DNA of 64,000 nt from Kitagawia praeruptora (GCA_037693485.1 CM075351.1:102194001-102258000); one strand, 5' to 3'; shown: positions 1-11,592, counted from the first letter of the stretch. The notes: generated from the letters alone by a model not told the origin. Made by a program: numbers and translations.

Positions 1-291
1 TTAGTAACCAGTTAAGTGGTAGCATTCCTGATTCAATTGCAGACGTTCAGACACTTGAAGTTCTGTGAGTTCTCTTCTCCAAGGGCAAGTGCCACAAGAC
101 CTTTTTGGTCTCCAACAGATTCAACAAGTGTAAGATGATACATATAATTTCCCAAGCTTCTTAATGAGTATAATTCACAAAAAAAGAGAATAACACTTGC
201 TTGTCTTTTTCACAGGAAACTGAGGGATAATGCATTTGACGAAACATTGAACATGGGTCGAGCAGATAGAAAATTTATAGACTGTGTAGAC
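1..291 (+). pseudogene. 3' fragment of a leucine-rich-repeat receptor-like gene (two exons)
   Basis: The first exon enters from the left edge and reads SNQLSGSIPDSIADVQTLEV, a plant extracellular LRR of the LxxNxLxGxIPxxL type. It ends at a CT/GTGAGT donor near 66. After an intron of about 145 bases ending in CACAG, the second exon joins in phase and reads KLRDNAFDETLNMGRADRKF, with a stop at 289-291. The first piece resembles an internal repeat and the second a late repeat of the LRR-VIII receptor kinases (the HPCA1/At5g49770 group). The repeats that normally lie between them are missing, as are the membrane segment and kinase. The fragment lies just inside a CACTA terminus, so I read it as captured and rearranged host sequence. 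LRR assignment is firm; the subfamily is a guess from memory. Confidence 0.6.
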
Positions 292-594
292 TTTTGAAGA
301 TAGAAAAGCATATGTAAACTATTAAGTACTTGTGTTGGCAATGACTGTTAAGTACTTTTGTTGGCTGATTTGTGGTTGGTTTTTGGACATTTAGTTGTTT
401 TGGATTGGACAGGTTGCATTATGTATGAACAAAGCTTCCATTTCAAATTTTTTAGAAAAAACTGTTGCATTTGACTCTATTTAATGTTGCATTAGCATAG
501 TTTTAAAGTTGCAATAAAAAAGAATGGTGTTGCTTAAAAAAAAAATTAGTGTTGCATTAGGCTCAAAAAGCGTTGCGTTAGATAGTGGATCTTA

Positions 595-870
595 TTGCTG
601 ACGTGTCATGTGGGCCCCACTGCTGACGTGGCATGTGGTCCCACTGCAGACGTGGCATGTGGGCCCAGTGATGACGTGGCACATTGGTGGGCCCCACTGA
701 TGACGTGGCAACCCCCCATTTTGTGACGTGGCACTTGTGGGCCCCACTAGTGACATGTCAGCATGCTGACGTGGCACCTTGCTTACATGTCAGCATGCTG
801 ACGTGGCACCTTGTTTACATGTCAGCATGCTGACGTGGCACCTTACTTCCATGTCAGCATGCTGACATGG
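595..870. repeat. Tandem GACGTGGC-box repeats
   Basis: Eight exact copies of GACGTGGC lie at 625, 649, 673, 702, 725, 768, 800 and 832. The left part is an irregular repeat of about 24-30 bp rich in GTGGGCCCCAC. The right part (753-870) is four copies of a 32-bp unit built on the palindrome GTCAGCATGCTGAC. ACGTGGC is the core of plant G-box/ABA-response elements bound by bZIP proteins. Whether this array works as an enhancer is inference. Confidence 0.75.
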
Positions 871-1110
871 CTGAAACATCTTATGCAACCCCATGAAGTG
901 TTGCGTTTGCATGCTCTTGGTGTTGCATAAGGCCTCTTATGCAATGCTTTTCGAAGTGTTGCAATAGCTTGGAAAAGCGTTGCGTTAGGGGTCTTACGCA
1001 ACGCCAGTATTGGTAACGCCCCAAAAGCGTTGCGTAAGACCTTACGCAACGCTTTTCAGGCCTTACGCAACTGAAAATGGGGGTTGCGTATGTGCGTTTA
1101 TGGCGTAGTG

Positions 1111-3135
1111 GACATTTGGCGGGTTTAGATGATAAACACTCACAAGAATGATATATTTTTCTAACTTTTTGTGCACTTCACTAACATTGGTATATAACAT
1201 CATCCGTACGATTGGATCGTTGGGAAAAAAATTTTAAAAAATGTTTTCCGGACATTATAATAGTTTGACCAAGTAGTACTTTGATAGTTGACCATTAAAA
1301 TTGCATACAAGAATGATTCTTTTTTTTCTAAATTTTCGTACACATCAGTAAAATCACTATATAACATCATCCGTACGGTTGGATCGTTGGGAAAAAAATT
1401 TAAAAAAATGGATCATGTTCAATCGGTACGACACTAGTTCGATGTAGTACGACATTTGGCGGGTTTAGATGATAAACACTCACAAGAATGATATATTTTT
1501 CTAACTTTTTGTGCACTTCCCTAAAATTTGTATATAACATCATCCGTACGATTGGATCGTCGGGAAAAAAAATTAAAAAAATACATCATGTTCAATCGGT
1601 ACGACACTAGTTCGAAGTAGTACGACATTTGGCGGGTTTAGATGATAAACACTCACAAGAATGATATATTTTTCTAACTTTTTGTGCACTTCGATCACTA
1701 AAATTGGTATATAACATCATCCGTACGATTGGATCGTTGGGAAAAAAAATTTAAAAAATGGATCATGTTCAATCGGTACGACACTAGTTCGAAGTAGTAC
1801 GACATTTGGCGGGTTTAGATGATAAACACTCACAAGAATGATATATTTTTCTAACTTTTTGTGCACTTCACTAAAATTGGTATATAACATCATCCGTACG
1901 ATTGGATCGTTGGGAAAAAAAATTAAAAAAATGGATCATGTTCAATCGGTACGACACTAGTTCGAAGTAGTACGACATTTGGCGGGTTTAGATGATAAAC
2001 ACTCACAAGAATGATATATTTTTCTAACTTTATGTGCACTTCACTAAAATTGGTATTTAACATCATCCGTATGATTGGATCGTTGGGAAAAAAATTTAAA
2101 AAAATGGATCATGTTCAATCGGTACGACACTTGTTCGAAGTAGTACGACATTTGGCGGGTTTAGATGATAAACACTCACAAGAATGATATATTTTTCTAA
2201 CTTTTTGTGCACTTCACTAAAATTGGTATATAACATCATCCGTACGATTGGATCGTTGGGAAAAAAATTTAAAAAAATGGATCATGTTCAATCGGTACGA
2301 CACTAGTTCGAAGTAGTACGACATTTGGCGGGTTTAGATATAAACACTCACAAGAATGATATATTTTTCTAACTTTTTGTGCACTTCACTAAAATTGGTA
2401 TATAACATTATCCGTATGATTGGATCGTTGGGAAAAGAATTTAAAAAAATGGATCATGTTCAATCGGTACGACACTAGTTCGAAGTAGTACGACATTTGG
2501 CGGGTTTAGATGATAAACACTCACAAGAATGATATATTTTTCTAACTTTTTGTGCACTTCACTAAAATTGGTATATAACATCATCCGTACGATTGGATCA
2601 TTGGGAAAAAAATTTAAAAAAATGTTATCCGGGCATTATAATAGTTTGACCAAGTAGTACTTTGATAGTTGACCATTAAAATTGCATACAAGAATGATTC
2701 GTTTTTTTCTAAATTTTCGTACACATCACTAAAATCACTATATAACATCATCCGTACGGTTGGATCGTTGGGAAAAAAATTTAAAAAAATGGATCATGTT
2801 CAATCGGTACGACACTAGTTCGAAGTAGTACGACATTTGGCGGGTTTAGATGATAAACACTCACAAGAATGATATATTTTTCTAACTTTTTGTACACTTC
2901 ACTAAAATTGGTATATAACATCATCCGTACGGTTGGATCGTCCAATAAAAATTTTGAAAAAATATTATCCGAACATTATAATAGTTTGACCAAGTAGTAC
3001 TTTGATAATTGACCATTAAAATTGCATACAAGAATGATTCATTTTTTTTCTAATTTTTCGTACACATCACTAAAATCACTATATAACATAGATCATGTTT
3101 TCCCGTACTGTTGGATCGTCCAAATTTTTTTCTAA
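1111..3135. repeat. Tandem array of ~173-bp units with two unit types
   Basis: Copies of GACATTTGGCGGGTTTAGA start at 1111, 1451, 1624, 1801, 1974, 2147, 2320, 2492 and 2832, so the step is 172-177 bp or 340 bp. In the 340-bp steps a second unit type (marked by AGTTTGACCAAGTAGTACT and TGCATACAAGAATGATTC) occupies one position. Both types share a core near CATCCGTACGGTTGGATCG. The order is A-B, then seven A, then B, A and a diverged B, ending near 3135. I see no coding sequence. It may be an expanded internal region of the CACTA element that ends at 10363. Confidence 0.85.
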
Positions 3136-3179
3136 AAAAAAATCATGTTTAACCGTTGATAAATTTTCTTTACATTAAT

Positions 3180-3545
3180 TTTTAATAACATAACCCAATT
3201 TCATTTCCCCCCTTAAACTTAAACTCCAATTTTCCCTTCCCCCGTCCTATTTCCCCCCTTTTATTTCATTACAATCCCTAATTTCTCATTTAAGTCAAAG
3301 CACTCATCTCTCTCACTCCACCATACTCTCTCCACGCATCTCACTTCACCATACTCTCTCTCAACTCCCTCTCTCTGTCAATTCCCTCTCTCTCTCTCGG
3401 TACTCTCTTGGTAAGATCTATCTCCATCTCTCTCTCTCTAAGTCTCTATATATACGTCTCTCTCTCTCTCTATCAGTCTCTCTCCCTTCACTATCTCTCT
3501 CTCAATCTTTCCCCCTTCCATCTCTCTCTTTTAGTTTGGTGAATA
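3180..3545 (+). promoter_or_regulatory. CT-rich leader, probable 5' untranslated exon of the transposon gene
   Basis: A pyrimidine-rich stretch with repeated CTCTCTC follows an AT-rich segment. It contains TCTCTATATATACG near 3444, which could serve as a TATA box. Similar CT-rich leaders precede the transposase gene at 17560-17790 and the small gene at 55640-55830. That recurrence suggests transcription start regions, but no start site can be assigned from sequence. Confidence 0.4.
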
Positions 3546-3995
3546 TCTGTGTTGTGTACACTGACTATATACATGCATATAGTTATGTAGTAGTTAATTG
3601 ATTTTTCTAATATGATATGCCCTTATTTGATATGATATGCCCTGATTTTGGTCTCAACAATTGGTTTTTTTAAAATGTTTTTTAAGATCTGCTATGGGGT
3701 TGCATGTTTTTCTTTTGAACACATTGAATTTATACATGGTCTGATTTGTGTTGTGTACAGCTGCTATATGCATGCATATAGTTATGTATAAGTTAATTGA
3801 ATTTTTTTGTATGACATGCCCTGGTTTGATATGATATGCCCTGTTTTTGGTCTTAACAAATGGTTTAATTCTTTTTTTAAATGTTTTTTAAGATCTACTA
3901 TGGGGGTTTTTAATATGTTTATGATTTGGGGGGTTTTTAATATGTTTATGATTTGGGGGTTTTTATACATGGTCTGATTTGTGTTATTTATGGTA
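3545..3995. repeat. Tandem duplication, period about 197 bp
   Basis: TGTGTTGTGTACA recurs near 3550 and 3747, followed each time by TGCATATAGTTATGTA, GATATGATATGCCCT and TTTTTTAAGATCT. A third partial copy (GGTCTGATTTGTGTT) is near 3968. It lies between the CT-rich leader and the first coding segment, so it is probably intronic. Confidence 0.65.
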
Positions 3996-4008
3996 TGCAA
4001 AAATAGCC

Positions 4009-5313
4009 ATGTCACCTTCAAAGAAAACAAAATTAGCTTCGGAGAAGAAATCTTCTCAAAAGACAAAATCTGCTCCGAATCCAGTTACCACAAAGCTTTT
4101 GAACGCTTTAAAAAAAACAAGGCAGTGGAGACCGTATCGATGAAGAAAAAGACAGTGTCATGCCCTTAGAACTCTTCCCCTCAATCTGTAAAGACGAAGG
4201 CTATTTCTTTGAACTTGAAGAACAAAATATCAAAGAAGAGGAAACGAGCAGATGAACCGGTGATTACTAAACAAGAAGGGCTTAAGCTTTTAAAACGCAG
4301 ACCTGTAACAATGCATAGGATTGTTAGGCGCAAGATGCTAGGCATGAAGTACACAGTGTCTTTCAATTCAAAAGGAGAGCCTTATGGTACAGCAGCCGGG
4401 GAGATGCAAAGTTATATGGGTTAATTGGCTTATTCATCATTGAACTGAACCTCAACTTGCAAGTGGGTAATTGAACTCAAAAAACTTGCAGTCAACTCAT
4501 CATACTAATTAAAACTTGCAATCTCATAACTGCCGTTAACTCATTTAACGGGACTGACGGAAAGATGACGTGGCAAGAATTTTAATGGGTAAAATGGCTA
4601 ATTCATAACTGAACTGATCATCAACTTGCAGATGGGTAATTGAACTCAAAAAGGTTGCAATCAACTCATCAATTAGTGTTATAAAAATATTCTAAACAAT
4701 AATATATAAAAATATATGATGGAACGATATTTATTACTTATATTTAGTGTTATAAAAATATTCTAAACATCTAACTTATTAAACTAGCTCTTTAGCCTGT
4801 GCAAAGAACGTGCACCCTCCAAATTTTAATTATTTATTGATTTTCAAAAATATATCTAATATATCTGTATGTTGTACGAGATAGTTAATATTTGTAATAT
4901 TCATCTTGTGAAGCTAATCATTGTCCAATTCGTTAGATTTAATAAATTTATGTAAATTTGAACTTATTTCTACCATGAAAATAATACTTTTAAAGTATAC
5001 AACGCCAAATGTAAGAATCATTATATTATGGATATAATTATTTTTTGGAATATAATTTGGATATCAAGAAGTATGAACGACTACACCACAAGTTGAATAT
5101 AAACGTATTATATGACAACTTTTGCTTGTGTATTTTAAAAATATTGTTATAATTTAGTGGTGATGATTGTCTCATTTCACTTTATAATTGGGTCATATAT
5201 AAATTTTATATATTTTTTACTTATTAAATATAATGTATAAAAAAATTTCCAATATTTGAGTTTAGATAATATGGCGTGCAAGAGATGTACATATTATATA
5301 TATTTGTGTGTGT

Positions 5314-5352
<39 letters not shown>

Positions 5353-8300
5353 ATTTCTCACAATTTTATACCACCTAAAATCTAATTTTGTAATCACCTT
5401 TTGTGCTTGTAATTAATTTGGTTAATCGCAAATTAAACTTTTTTTTTGTCTACAAGTAGACATATAAGTCATATGAACATGTTTGTTCAAGTACAAATTG
5501 TAATATAAAAATATTGAAATACTATTAAATAATGAGATATGTGAAATAATGAGATATGTGCGTGTTTTAATGTGTAATTTCAGTAATCTAGTTGCAAACC
5601 TTTTGAGTTCAATTACCTATTTGCAAGTTGAGGGTCAATTTAGTTATGAATTAGCCATTTTATCCGTTACCTGTACAAAATTAACGGACCTCCGTTAAAA
5701 GTCAACGAAAGTTAACGGTCGTGCAAGTTTTTAATAGTTTAATTATGAGATTGCAAGGTTTAATTAGTTTAATGACGTTAATGCAAGTTTTTTGAGTTCG
5801 ATTACCCAGCTGCAAGTTGAGCACGAGTTCAGTTATGAAATAGCCAATTAACCCAAAGTTATATTGGGGTTCTCGCTAGAACTAAAGCCCCAATATGGTA
5901 TGATTCGTGGAAGAAAGTTCCAAAGGAAAGGAAAAACAAGATTTTTGATTGTGTGCAGGTAATATTTTGAATTCATATTAAATTATGACCAAGTATAAAG
6001 TTAATACACATGTGCTCCCTCTAACTTAACTACTTCGATATACATGTTTATATATGTAGATGGCATTTGATATACCGCCAACAGCAAAGAAGATTGTGTT
6101 GAAATCGGCTTGTAAGAAGTGGAGGGAGTTCAAAAGCCGTTTATCAACCGATTATGTCTTTGCACATTGTGACCAGCCTGAGTTGCTAAAGTTTCCACCA
6201 GCTGATTACTCTTTTATCGAAAAGGCGCACTGGGAAATGTTTGTTGCTAGTCGTCTAACTAATGAATATTTGGAGATCCATGGCAAGCAGACAAAGAGAG
6301 GGGAGTTGAATATATATCCCCATTGCATTTCTCGCAAGGGTTATGCTAACCTCGAACAAGAAATGGTTAGTGAACTTCAGCAAAAAAAAGAAATGGTTAG
6401 TGATCATGACAAATATTGCCAATATATTTTTCTTTGGAATTTGTATGATTATGGATTAATGTTAATTCCTCAAACATGTTAATACATGCAGTCTCAAGGT
6501 GATCCTGATATAGAGATTGATCAATCAGAGATTGATCGATCAGACTATTGGATCCGTGCACGACAAGACAAAGATGGAAATTATATGTCAGACGAAATTA
6601 AGAACATTGCAAACGAAATTGTAAGTTTTTCATTTCTGTTGCAATAAAGATTGTTCACTTGCACCGATATCAGTCATTTATACATGCTAACTTCTACAAT
6701 TTTATGTTCATTTTTTAGGGGATCCTGAAAAAAAAAGTAAGGGATGGGCAATTGACCGAGGAAGGCACTGACGATGTCTTGACCAAGGCGCTCGGTAAAC
6801 CTGAGCATCGCGGATGAGTGCGGGGCCAAGGGGCTTATGTCAAGCAATCTGTCTATTTCGATCTTCCCAGGCCGAAGAGGAAAGGCAAGTCCATTGATGA
6901 AAAGATACAAGAAGGTATCCAAAAGTTTATGGCCGAAGAGACTGATAGAATAATTCAAGAGCGGGATGCTCTTTGGTCTACAAAATTCGAAACAGAGATG
7001 GCAAAGCTGAAAGCTGGTTTGTGTGGAAACAAAATTGATACTACTGATGGTAGTCCAAATATTGGATCACAACAAGGAAGTTGTTCCAAGGGAGGGCATG
7101 GTATGGATTTGGGTGTGGAAGGGGTGAAAAAGAAGCTAGATCTGGCCGATAATAAATTACCTTTTGTTGAAGAGGAGAAGCATGCTGAAGAGAAGATCCA
7201 ACCTGGTAAGAAGAATGATGTTGAAGATAAGAATCAAGAGGTTGTGGAGGTTGAAGATAAGAATCAAGAGGTTGTGGAGGTTGATGATGGGCAGGTGGCT
7301 TTTCCGAATGTGTCTAAGGGAGCTGATAATACTGTCAAGGGTTGTTCGGAGTGGGAATTGATAATTGGCTCCCCGACAAATGTTGTTGCTTACGCAACAG
7401 TTGATACAGTAAGTAAGGTTCTTCATGGAAAACCATTGGCAAAAGAAAATGCACGAGTGTCTATTACTCGTGTCATCCAAGGAACTGTTCAGATTCCCTT
7501 CCCAATTGAAGGTGAAATCACGACTGTGGAGCAAGCTTTTGGAACATATATTGCTTGGCCGAGAAATCTTATACTCGGAGTGGAGACAAGCAAAGCTCTC
7601 GTGCAAGGATCTCCAAAGGTTATAACCTTATATGTAAAGGATTAAAGCATATTTTTTATTTTCGTTTACCTAATGGATCTACTTATTTTACTACTTCGGT
7701 TTACATTCTAAGTTGACTTTTACTAATCTTTCCTTTTCAGGAAGCCCAGAAGATGGTTGCAAAAAAGTTTAAAAAACTGAATGACTGTGTCCTGGAACCA
7801 GAGTTTGTGGTTGATATGGGCCCTGATTACCCCCCGAGTTTGAAGCGCTTGTGGATTTGGGCAAATGGGGCACTAGCTGGTGGTCGCACATTGACTTTCC
7901 AGTTAAGCCAAGAAGCGTTTGCGTTAACTACTAAGCAGGCTATTTTTTTATCGGATGTGCATGCTTTATGCTCTGAAGGCGAAGTATCGGGCTCAGTAAT
8001 TTGCTTGTTTGTTAAGTAAGTATCACTTTCAAAAGTTTTATTGACGTTGTCAAGAGTTCTTGAACGAAATGATGATTTAGGTTTGTTAATTTTTTTTATA
8101 CAGTATGCTGGAGGAATCTTTGAAAAAACATAAGATGTCCGATATGGTATCGTTTGTTGATCCCGGCTTGATAGGTGCTCTTGGTTGCGGTAGTCCAGCA
8201 GAGAGGTCACGTGCGCTTTCTCTAAGATTCAATAATGCGAAAACCGGGCAAATTTTTCTATTGCCATATAACCATGTGTGAGTTCTTGTTTCATTTGATT

Positions 8301-9076
8301 TGTTGAGCTTTAGTATTGTTTGTGAAAATGAATGCTGATATTGCATCTCCTGAAATTAAGCTCTAATATATCAATGTGCCTCATTTATTTTTATATGAAT
8401 GCTAATAGTTTATTTATAATATTATAACGGTCAAAACTAATTTAGTCTATATATTATTTACTACGAACCATTGGACGCTGACTGCCGTGAATCCAGAAGC
8501 ACAAATTGTATACCACATGGACCCGTTGAAACGAAGAATTGCCGGTGAAGAATGGATAGAAGTGGTTGACAAGTGAGTACCAGATCTATAATTTGTTTAA
8601 TTTAGAATCACTTTAATTTTGATTCATATTATTTTGTCACAGTGGCATCAAACTGTACAAGCAAAATGGAAAGAGGTATCTAAAGAAGAAAGTAACCTGG
8701 GAGAATTTGGCGGTAATTTTTTATTTTTGGCAGAGTTATAAGTTCTGGTCAGTTTTCTGTGCTCTCTAAAGCAGTGTAAATGTAATATTTTTACATATAT
8801 TTTTAGGGTGTTCCACTCCAGCGTGGGAGCAAGGATTGTGGGTTGTTTGTGATGTGCTATATGAAGGAAATATCTTTTGACAAGGAGCAGAAGTTTACTT
8901 CAAAGGTAAAAATTTCAATTTGTTTATTTTTTTTATCTAAGATATGTGACATGCACTAACAGTGCTCTATTTTTCAGTGGCTTCGAAGGGGTAACATACA
9001 GGGTTATGGCGTAAAGGAACTCAATGAAATAAAGATTGAGTGGGCAAAGTACTTCTTGAAGAACCATGCTCAGTAG
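4009..9076 (+). pseudogene. Decayed CACTA second gene: plant transposon N-terminal region plus Ulp1/C48 protease
   Basis: A multi-exon gene can be followed. A basic N-terminal region (about 4009-4417, continued at 5865-5958) is split by a MULE-like insertion. Exons follow near 6060-6372, 6492-6620, 6719-7618, 7741-8015, 8104-8275, 8466-8572, 8643-8712, 8807-8905 and 8978-9076, most with GT/AG borders. The 6060 exon resembles the Ptta/En-Spm transposon protein family (Transposase_24 type). Residues around 7340-7618 match a domain common in plant transposon proteins (DUF8039-like). The last exons form a C48 cysteine protease with NHWTL (His 8469), HMDPLKR (Asp 8520), Gln 8819 and KDCGLFVM (Cys 8837), the family that cleaves SUMO. 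Damage includes an in-frame TGA at 6815-6817 (GG-TGA-VRG where the paralogue has GGRVRG), a TAG at 4167, and a missing acceptor AG before 8466. It is not expected to make a full protein. Confidence 0.8.
4418..5854. mobile_element. Non-autonomous MULE-like element with long terminal inverted repeats
   Basis: The element starts GGGTTAATTGGCT and ends AGCCAATTAACCC, with inverted similarity continuing through CAACTTGCA and GGGTAATTGAACTCAA for roughly 80 bp. AAAGTTATAT is duplicated exactly on both sides (4408-4417 and 5855-5864), a 10-bp target duplication in the Mutator range. It interrupts an exon of the Ulp1-type gene: the reading MQSY before it resumes as SYIGVLARTKAP after it. A second, inner pair of the same terminal motif (GGCTAATTCATAACTGAAC near 4600 and its inverse near 5645) lies inside the outer pair. 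The interior is AT-rich, holds an (AG)n tract at about 5317-5349 and has no coding sequence. Confidence 0.9.
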
Positions 9077-9480
9077 GTTGCTGCTCGTTAGGTGACTCCG
9101 TATTTAAGGTTGAACAATTGTTAACTTTTGGGATTTTAGCGTACATATATATGGGTATGGCGCTTATATTTAAACTTAAGTTATCTTCAAGTCCATCTGT
9201 TTTTTATGGAGATGTTCATCTCAAAATACATTGATGTTAGTCTAATTTCTGGATGTACTTATTTCGGTTGGTTAGATGGCTTGGTGAATGGTTGTAATGA
9301 TGAATATTTGGTATGGAGTTGTTTGTGTTGATGGTTGTGGCCATTTTATGTAATGGTCAAATTTTGGTTGGTATGGATGATATATGATGAATTTTAGTTG
9401 GTATGAATGTTGTGGCCATCTCGCTTATTTTCCTTGTAGTTAAACCATTGTCTAACATGTTCTAAGCCAAACATTTCAGC
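9077..9480. other. 3' flank of the Ulp1-type gene
   Basis: AT/GT-rich sequence after the TAG at 9074-9076. Imperfect repeats of TTGGTATGGATGAT and ATGAATTTTAGTTGGT run from 9260 to 9410. No coding sequence or RNA gene is visible. Confidence 0.4.
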
Positions 9481-10363
9481 TACATGGACAACAGGTTTTA
9501 ACATAGAAACTATTGTCTAACAACGAGAGACACAAAAAAAGACAACATGCTTTCAATATGAACCCGATGTACAAAACTAACTCAGACAACATGAATGAAC
9601 AAAAAAACATTGACTAAACTTAGTACATGCACATCCTCACTGGCATAAAAACCATTGTGTAAATTAAACTATAACAAGCATCTGGTTGCCTAAAAACACT
9701 TGCATTTTGTTTATAACAACACTTTTGAAGCTACAAAATATTGTACAAAAACAATTCAGACAACGATTGTATCACATGTATATGTTGTGCACATTCGAAT
9801 CTAACAACACTTTCGAAGCTACAAAAGAGTTGTGCACATTCGAATCTAACAACACTTTTGAAGCTACAAAATATTGTACAAAAACAATTCAGACAACGAT
9901 TGTATCACATGTATATGTTGTGCACATTCGAATCTAACAACACTTTCGAAGCTACAAAAGAGTTGTGCACATTCGAATCTAACAACACTTTTGAAGCTAC
10001 AAAACATTGTACAAAAAACATGAAGACAACGAATTCTATCACATGTGAATGTTGTGTAAATGTTGGTTTTGCGTGCCTCTAATTTACCAAAACAGTTGTG
10101 CACATTAAAATCTAACAACATTCATAATAAACAAAAATGTTGTAATATCACCATTTCTACAACGCTTTATACCATAATCGTTGTGGTTTCTGGGTGTGCT
10201 ACAACGCTTTTGGAGTCTGGTGTGTTGTTGTTCTGGATATCAGACAGCGATTTGTGTACCGTTGTGTGATGTTGGTAAGAGACACATGCTCGATAGACAA
10301 CGCTATTCCAGGGCATCAGACAACGGGCAATAACCATTGTATATTTCAGTTTTCCTTGTAGTG
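9480..10363. mobile_element. 3' subterminal region and terminus of a CACTA element
   Basis: The region is packed with ACAACG/CGTTGT motifs in both orientations and ends CAGTTTTCCTTGTAGTG at 10363. The inverted terminus is therefore CACTACAAGGAAAACTG, a widespread plant CACTA end. The matching 5' terminus is not found in the window. It probably lies to the left, which would place the decayed Ulp1-type gene and perhaps the 173-bp array inside this element. Confidence 0.75.
9721..10050. repeat. Tandem repeat, period 133 bp
   Basis: ACTTTTGAAGCTACAAAA starts at 9721, 9854 and 9987, giving an exact 133-bp period over about two and a half copies. Each unit contains two GTTGTGCACATTCGAATCT sub-blocks. 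Open frames across it are artefacts of the repetition. Confidence 0.9.
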
Positions 10364-11554
10364 TGTAATATATATGTATAGTATTGTGTAACGGTAACAA
10401 GAGGTTCAAGTTAGAGGGAAATGTTTTTTTTGCCACATAAGAATACAGCTCAGCTTTTTACTGAATTAATTTTTAATTTTTCATCTACGACATCTATTAA
10501 ACGGAAGTATGTGAATTAGAAATTTTTAAATATTCGGGATCGCAATATTTTGAAAAATAGTTCAAGGACCTATTCAAGAAAAGTCATAAAGTTTATAGGA
10601 ACGTTTGGATTAATTTTACCATTAAAAAACCAAGAAATACAAAGATTTTAGAAAGATGAAAAAAATGAATTAGAGAAACAGTTAAATTTAATTCTTTACT
10701 AAAGAAATTATAGAGTAAAGTTATATCATGATTGTAAAAAGATAAATCATGTTAACATAAATTGTTGAATAAAAGAATAATAATAAATCAAAATATTATA
10801 TATATTTAATATGAGTTAACATAAAATATAATTAACTAAAAATATTCAACCATAATATTTTTAATAATTTAGATAATTTAAATATTAAAACATAACATTT
10901 TTCAGTTAATGTAGATTGAAATTAAAATCAATTTCGTTTAAAAAAATTAAATATAAAACATTTAAAAAATTAAAAATAAAAATTAACCGTGCATGTCATA
11001 AAGCTAGTATAAATATAGTTGTAGTTTATAAATTCCGTACTTCATATTTTAGTTGATTTTCAAGAACTTGTGAATGGTATTGTAAGCCTGTACAAATCAA
11101 GAACTTCTGAATTTTAATGTATATATATACCTTTCTAAATAGTACATACATGTTATTATTTAATACATATGTTATCTAACTGTTACTACAAGATACGTTA
11201 TCAACCTAGTGCATTCAAGATTACGGGTCTGTTTGGCGTCACTTATTATAAGTTATTATAAGTCCTTATGGACTTATTTTCGGGTAAAAATTTAATATTT
11301 TGATAATTTTTTTTTACAAATATTTAATGTATGTTTAGATTGTATAAGTTGAAAAAAAAAAGTTAACTTATTCAGAAAAAAGTTAGAAATCTCTAACTTT
11401 GGCTTAAAATAAATCGACTTATTCTGGAAAAAAGTTCTCCCAAACTGTTTTTCAACCAATGTTTTGTGCACTTAGATTCACCTTCTATAATCTAGAACCT
11501 TAAGCTAAGGTTTACCAACCCCAAGTTGGTTTACAAACCATAGGAAGTATTTGA

Positions 11555-11557
<3 letters not shown>
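10364..11557. other. AT-rich spacer without genes
   Basis: No coding sequence is supported. A possible degenerate hAT-like MITE lies around 11222-11450: GGGTCTGTTTGGCGTCACTT at the left and CCCAAACTGTTTTT near 11440 at the right. The termini match poorly and no target duplication is convincing. Confidence 0.35.

Positions 11558-11588
<31 letters not shown>

Positions 11589-11592
<4 letters not shown>

Larger units (their letters stand above)
1..1110. mobile_element. Right-hand end of a CACTA element carrying an LRR gene fragment
   Basis: The boundary at 1110 is TAGTG, preceded by GCGTTTATGGCG, so the inverted terminus would read CACTACGCCATAAACGC. From about 900 to 1095 there are many direct and inverted copies of GCGTTGCG and TTACGCAACG, the subterminal repeat style of CACTA elements. 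Weaker GTTGCATTA copies run from 415 to 570. Right of 1110 the sequence is GACATTTGGCGGG, which is the middle of a 173-bp tandem unit (normally TAGTACGACATTTGGCGGG). The element therefore interrupts that array, with GAC as the likely 3-bp target copy. The other terminus lies outside the window, so the duplication cannot be confirmed. Confidence 0.65.

Noticed and set aside
592..777. Minus-strand frame over the GACGTGGC repeats
   Set aside because: Low-complexity His/Gly/Pro/Thr sequence from tandem repeats, with no homology that I recognise.
1111..3135. CRISPR-like spacing of repeats
   Set aside because: The units are contiguous 173-bp repeats with no unique spacers, in a plant genome.
7157..7606. 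149-codon minus-strand frame
   Set aside because: Shadow of the plus-strand transposon gene exon, which has the recognisable domain.
9741..10082. 113-codon open frame
   Set aside because: It reads across the 133-bp tandem repeat; residues repeat with the DNA period.
11222..11450. Possible hAT-like MITE
   Set aside because: The left end fits GGGTCTGTTTGG, but the right end is weak and no 8-bp target duplication is seen; kept only as a note.
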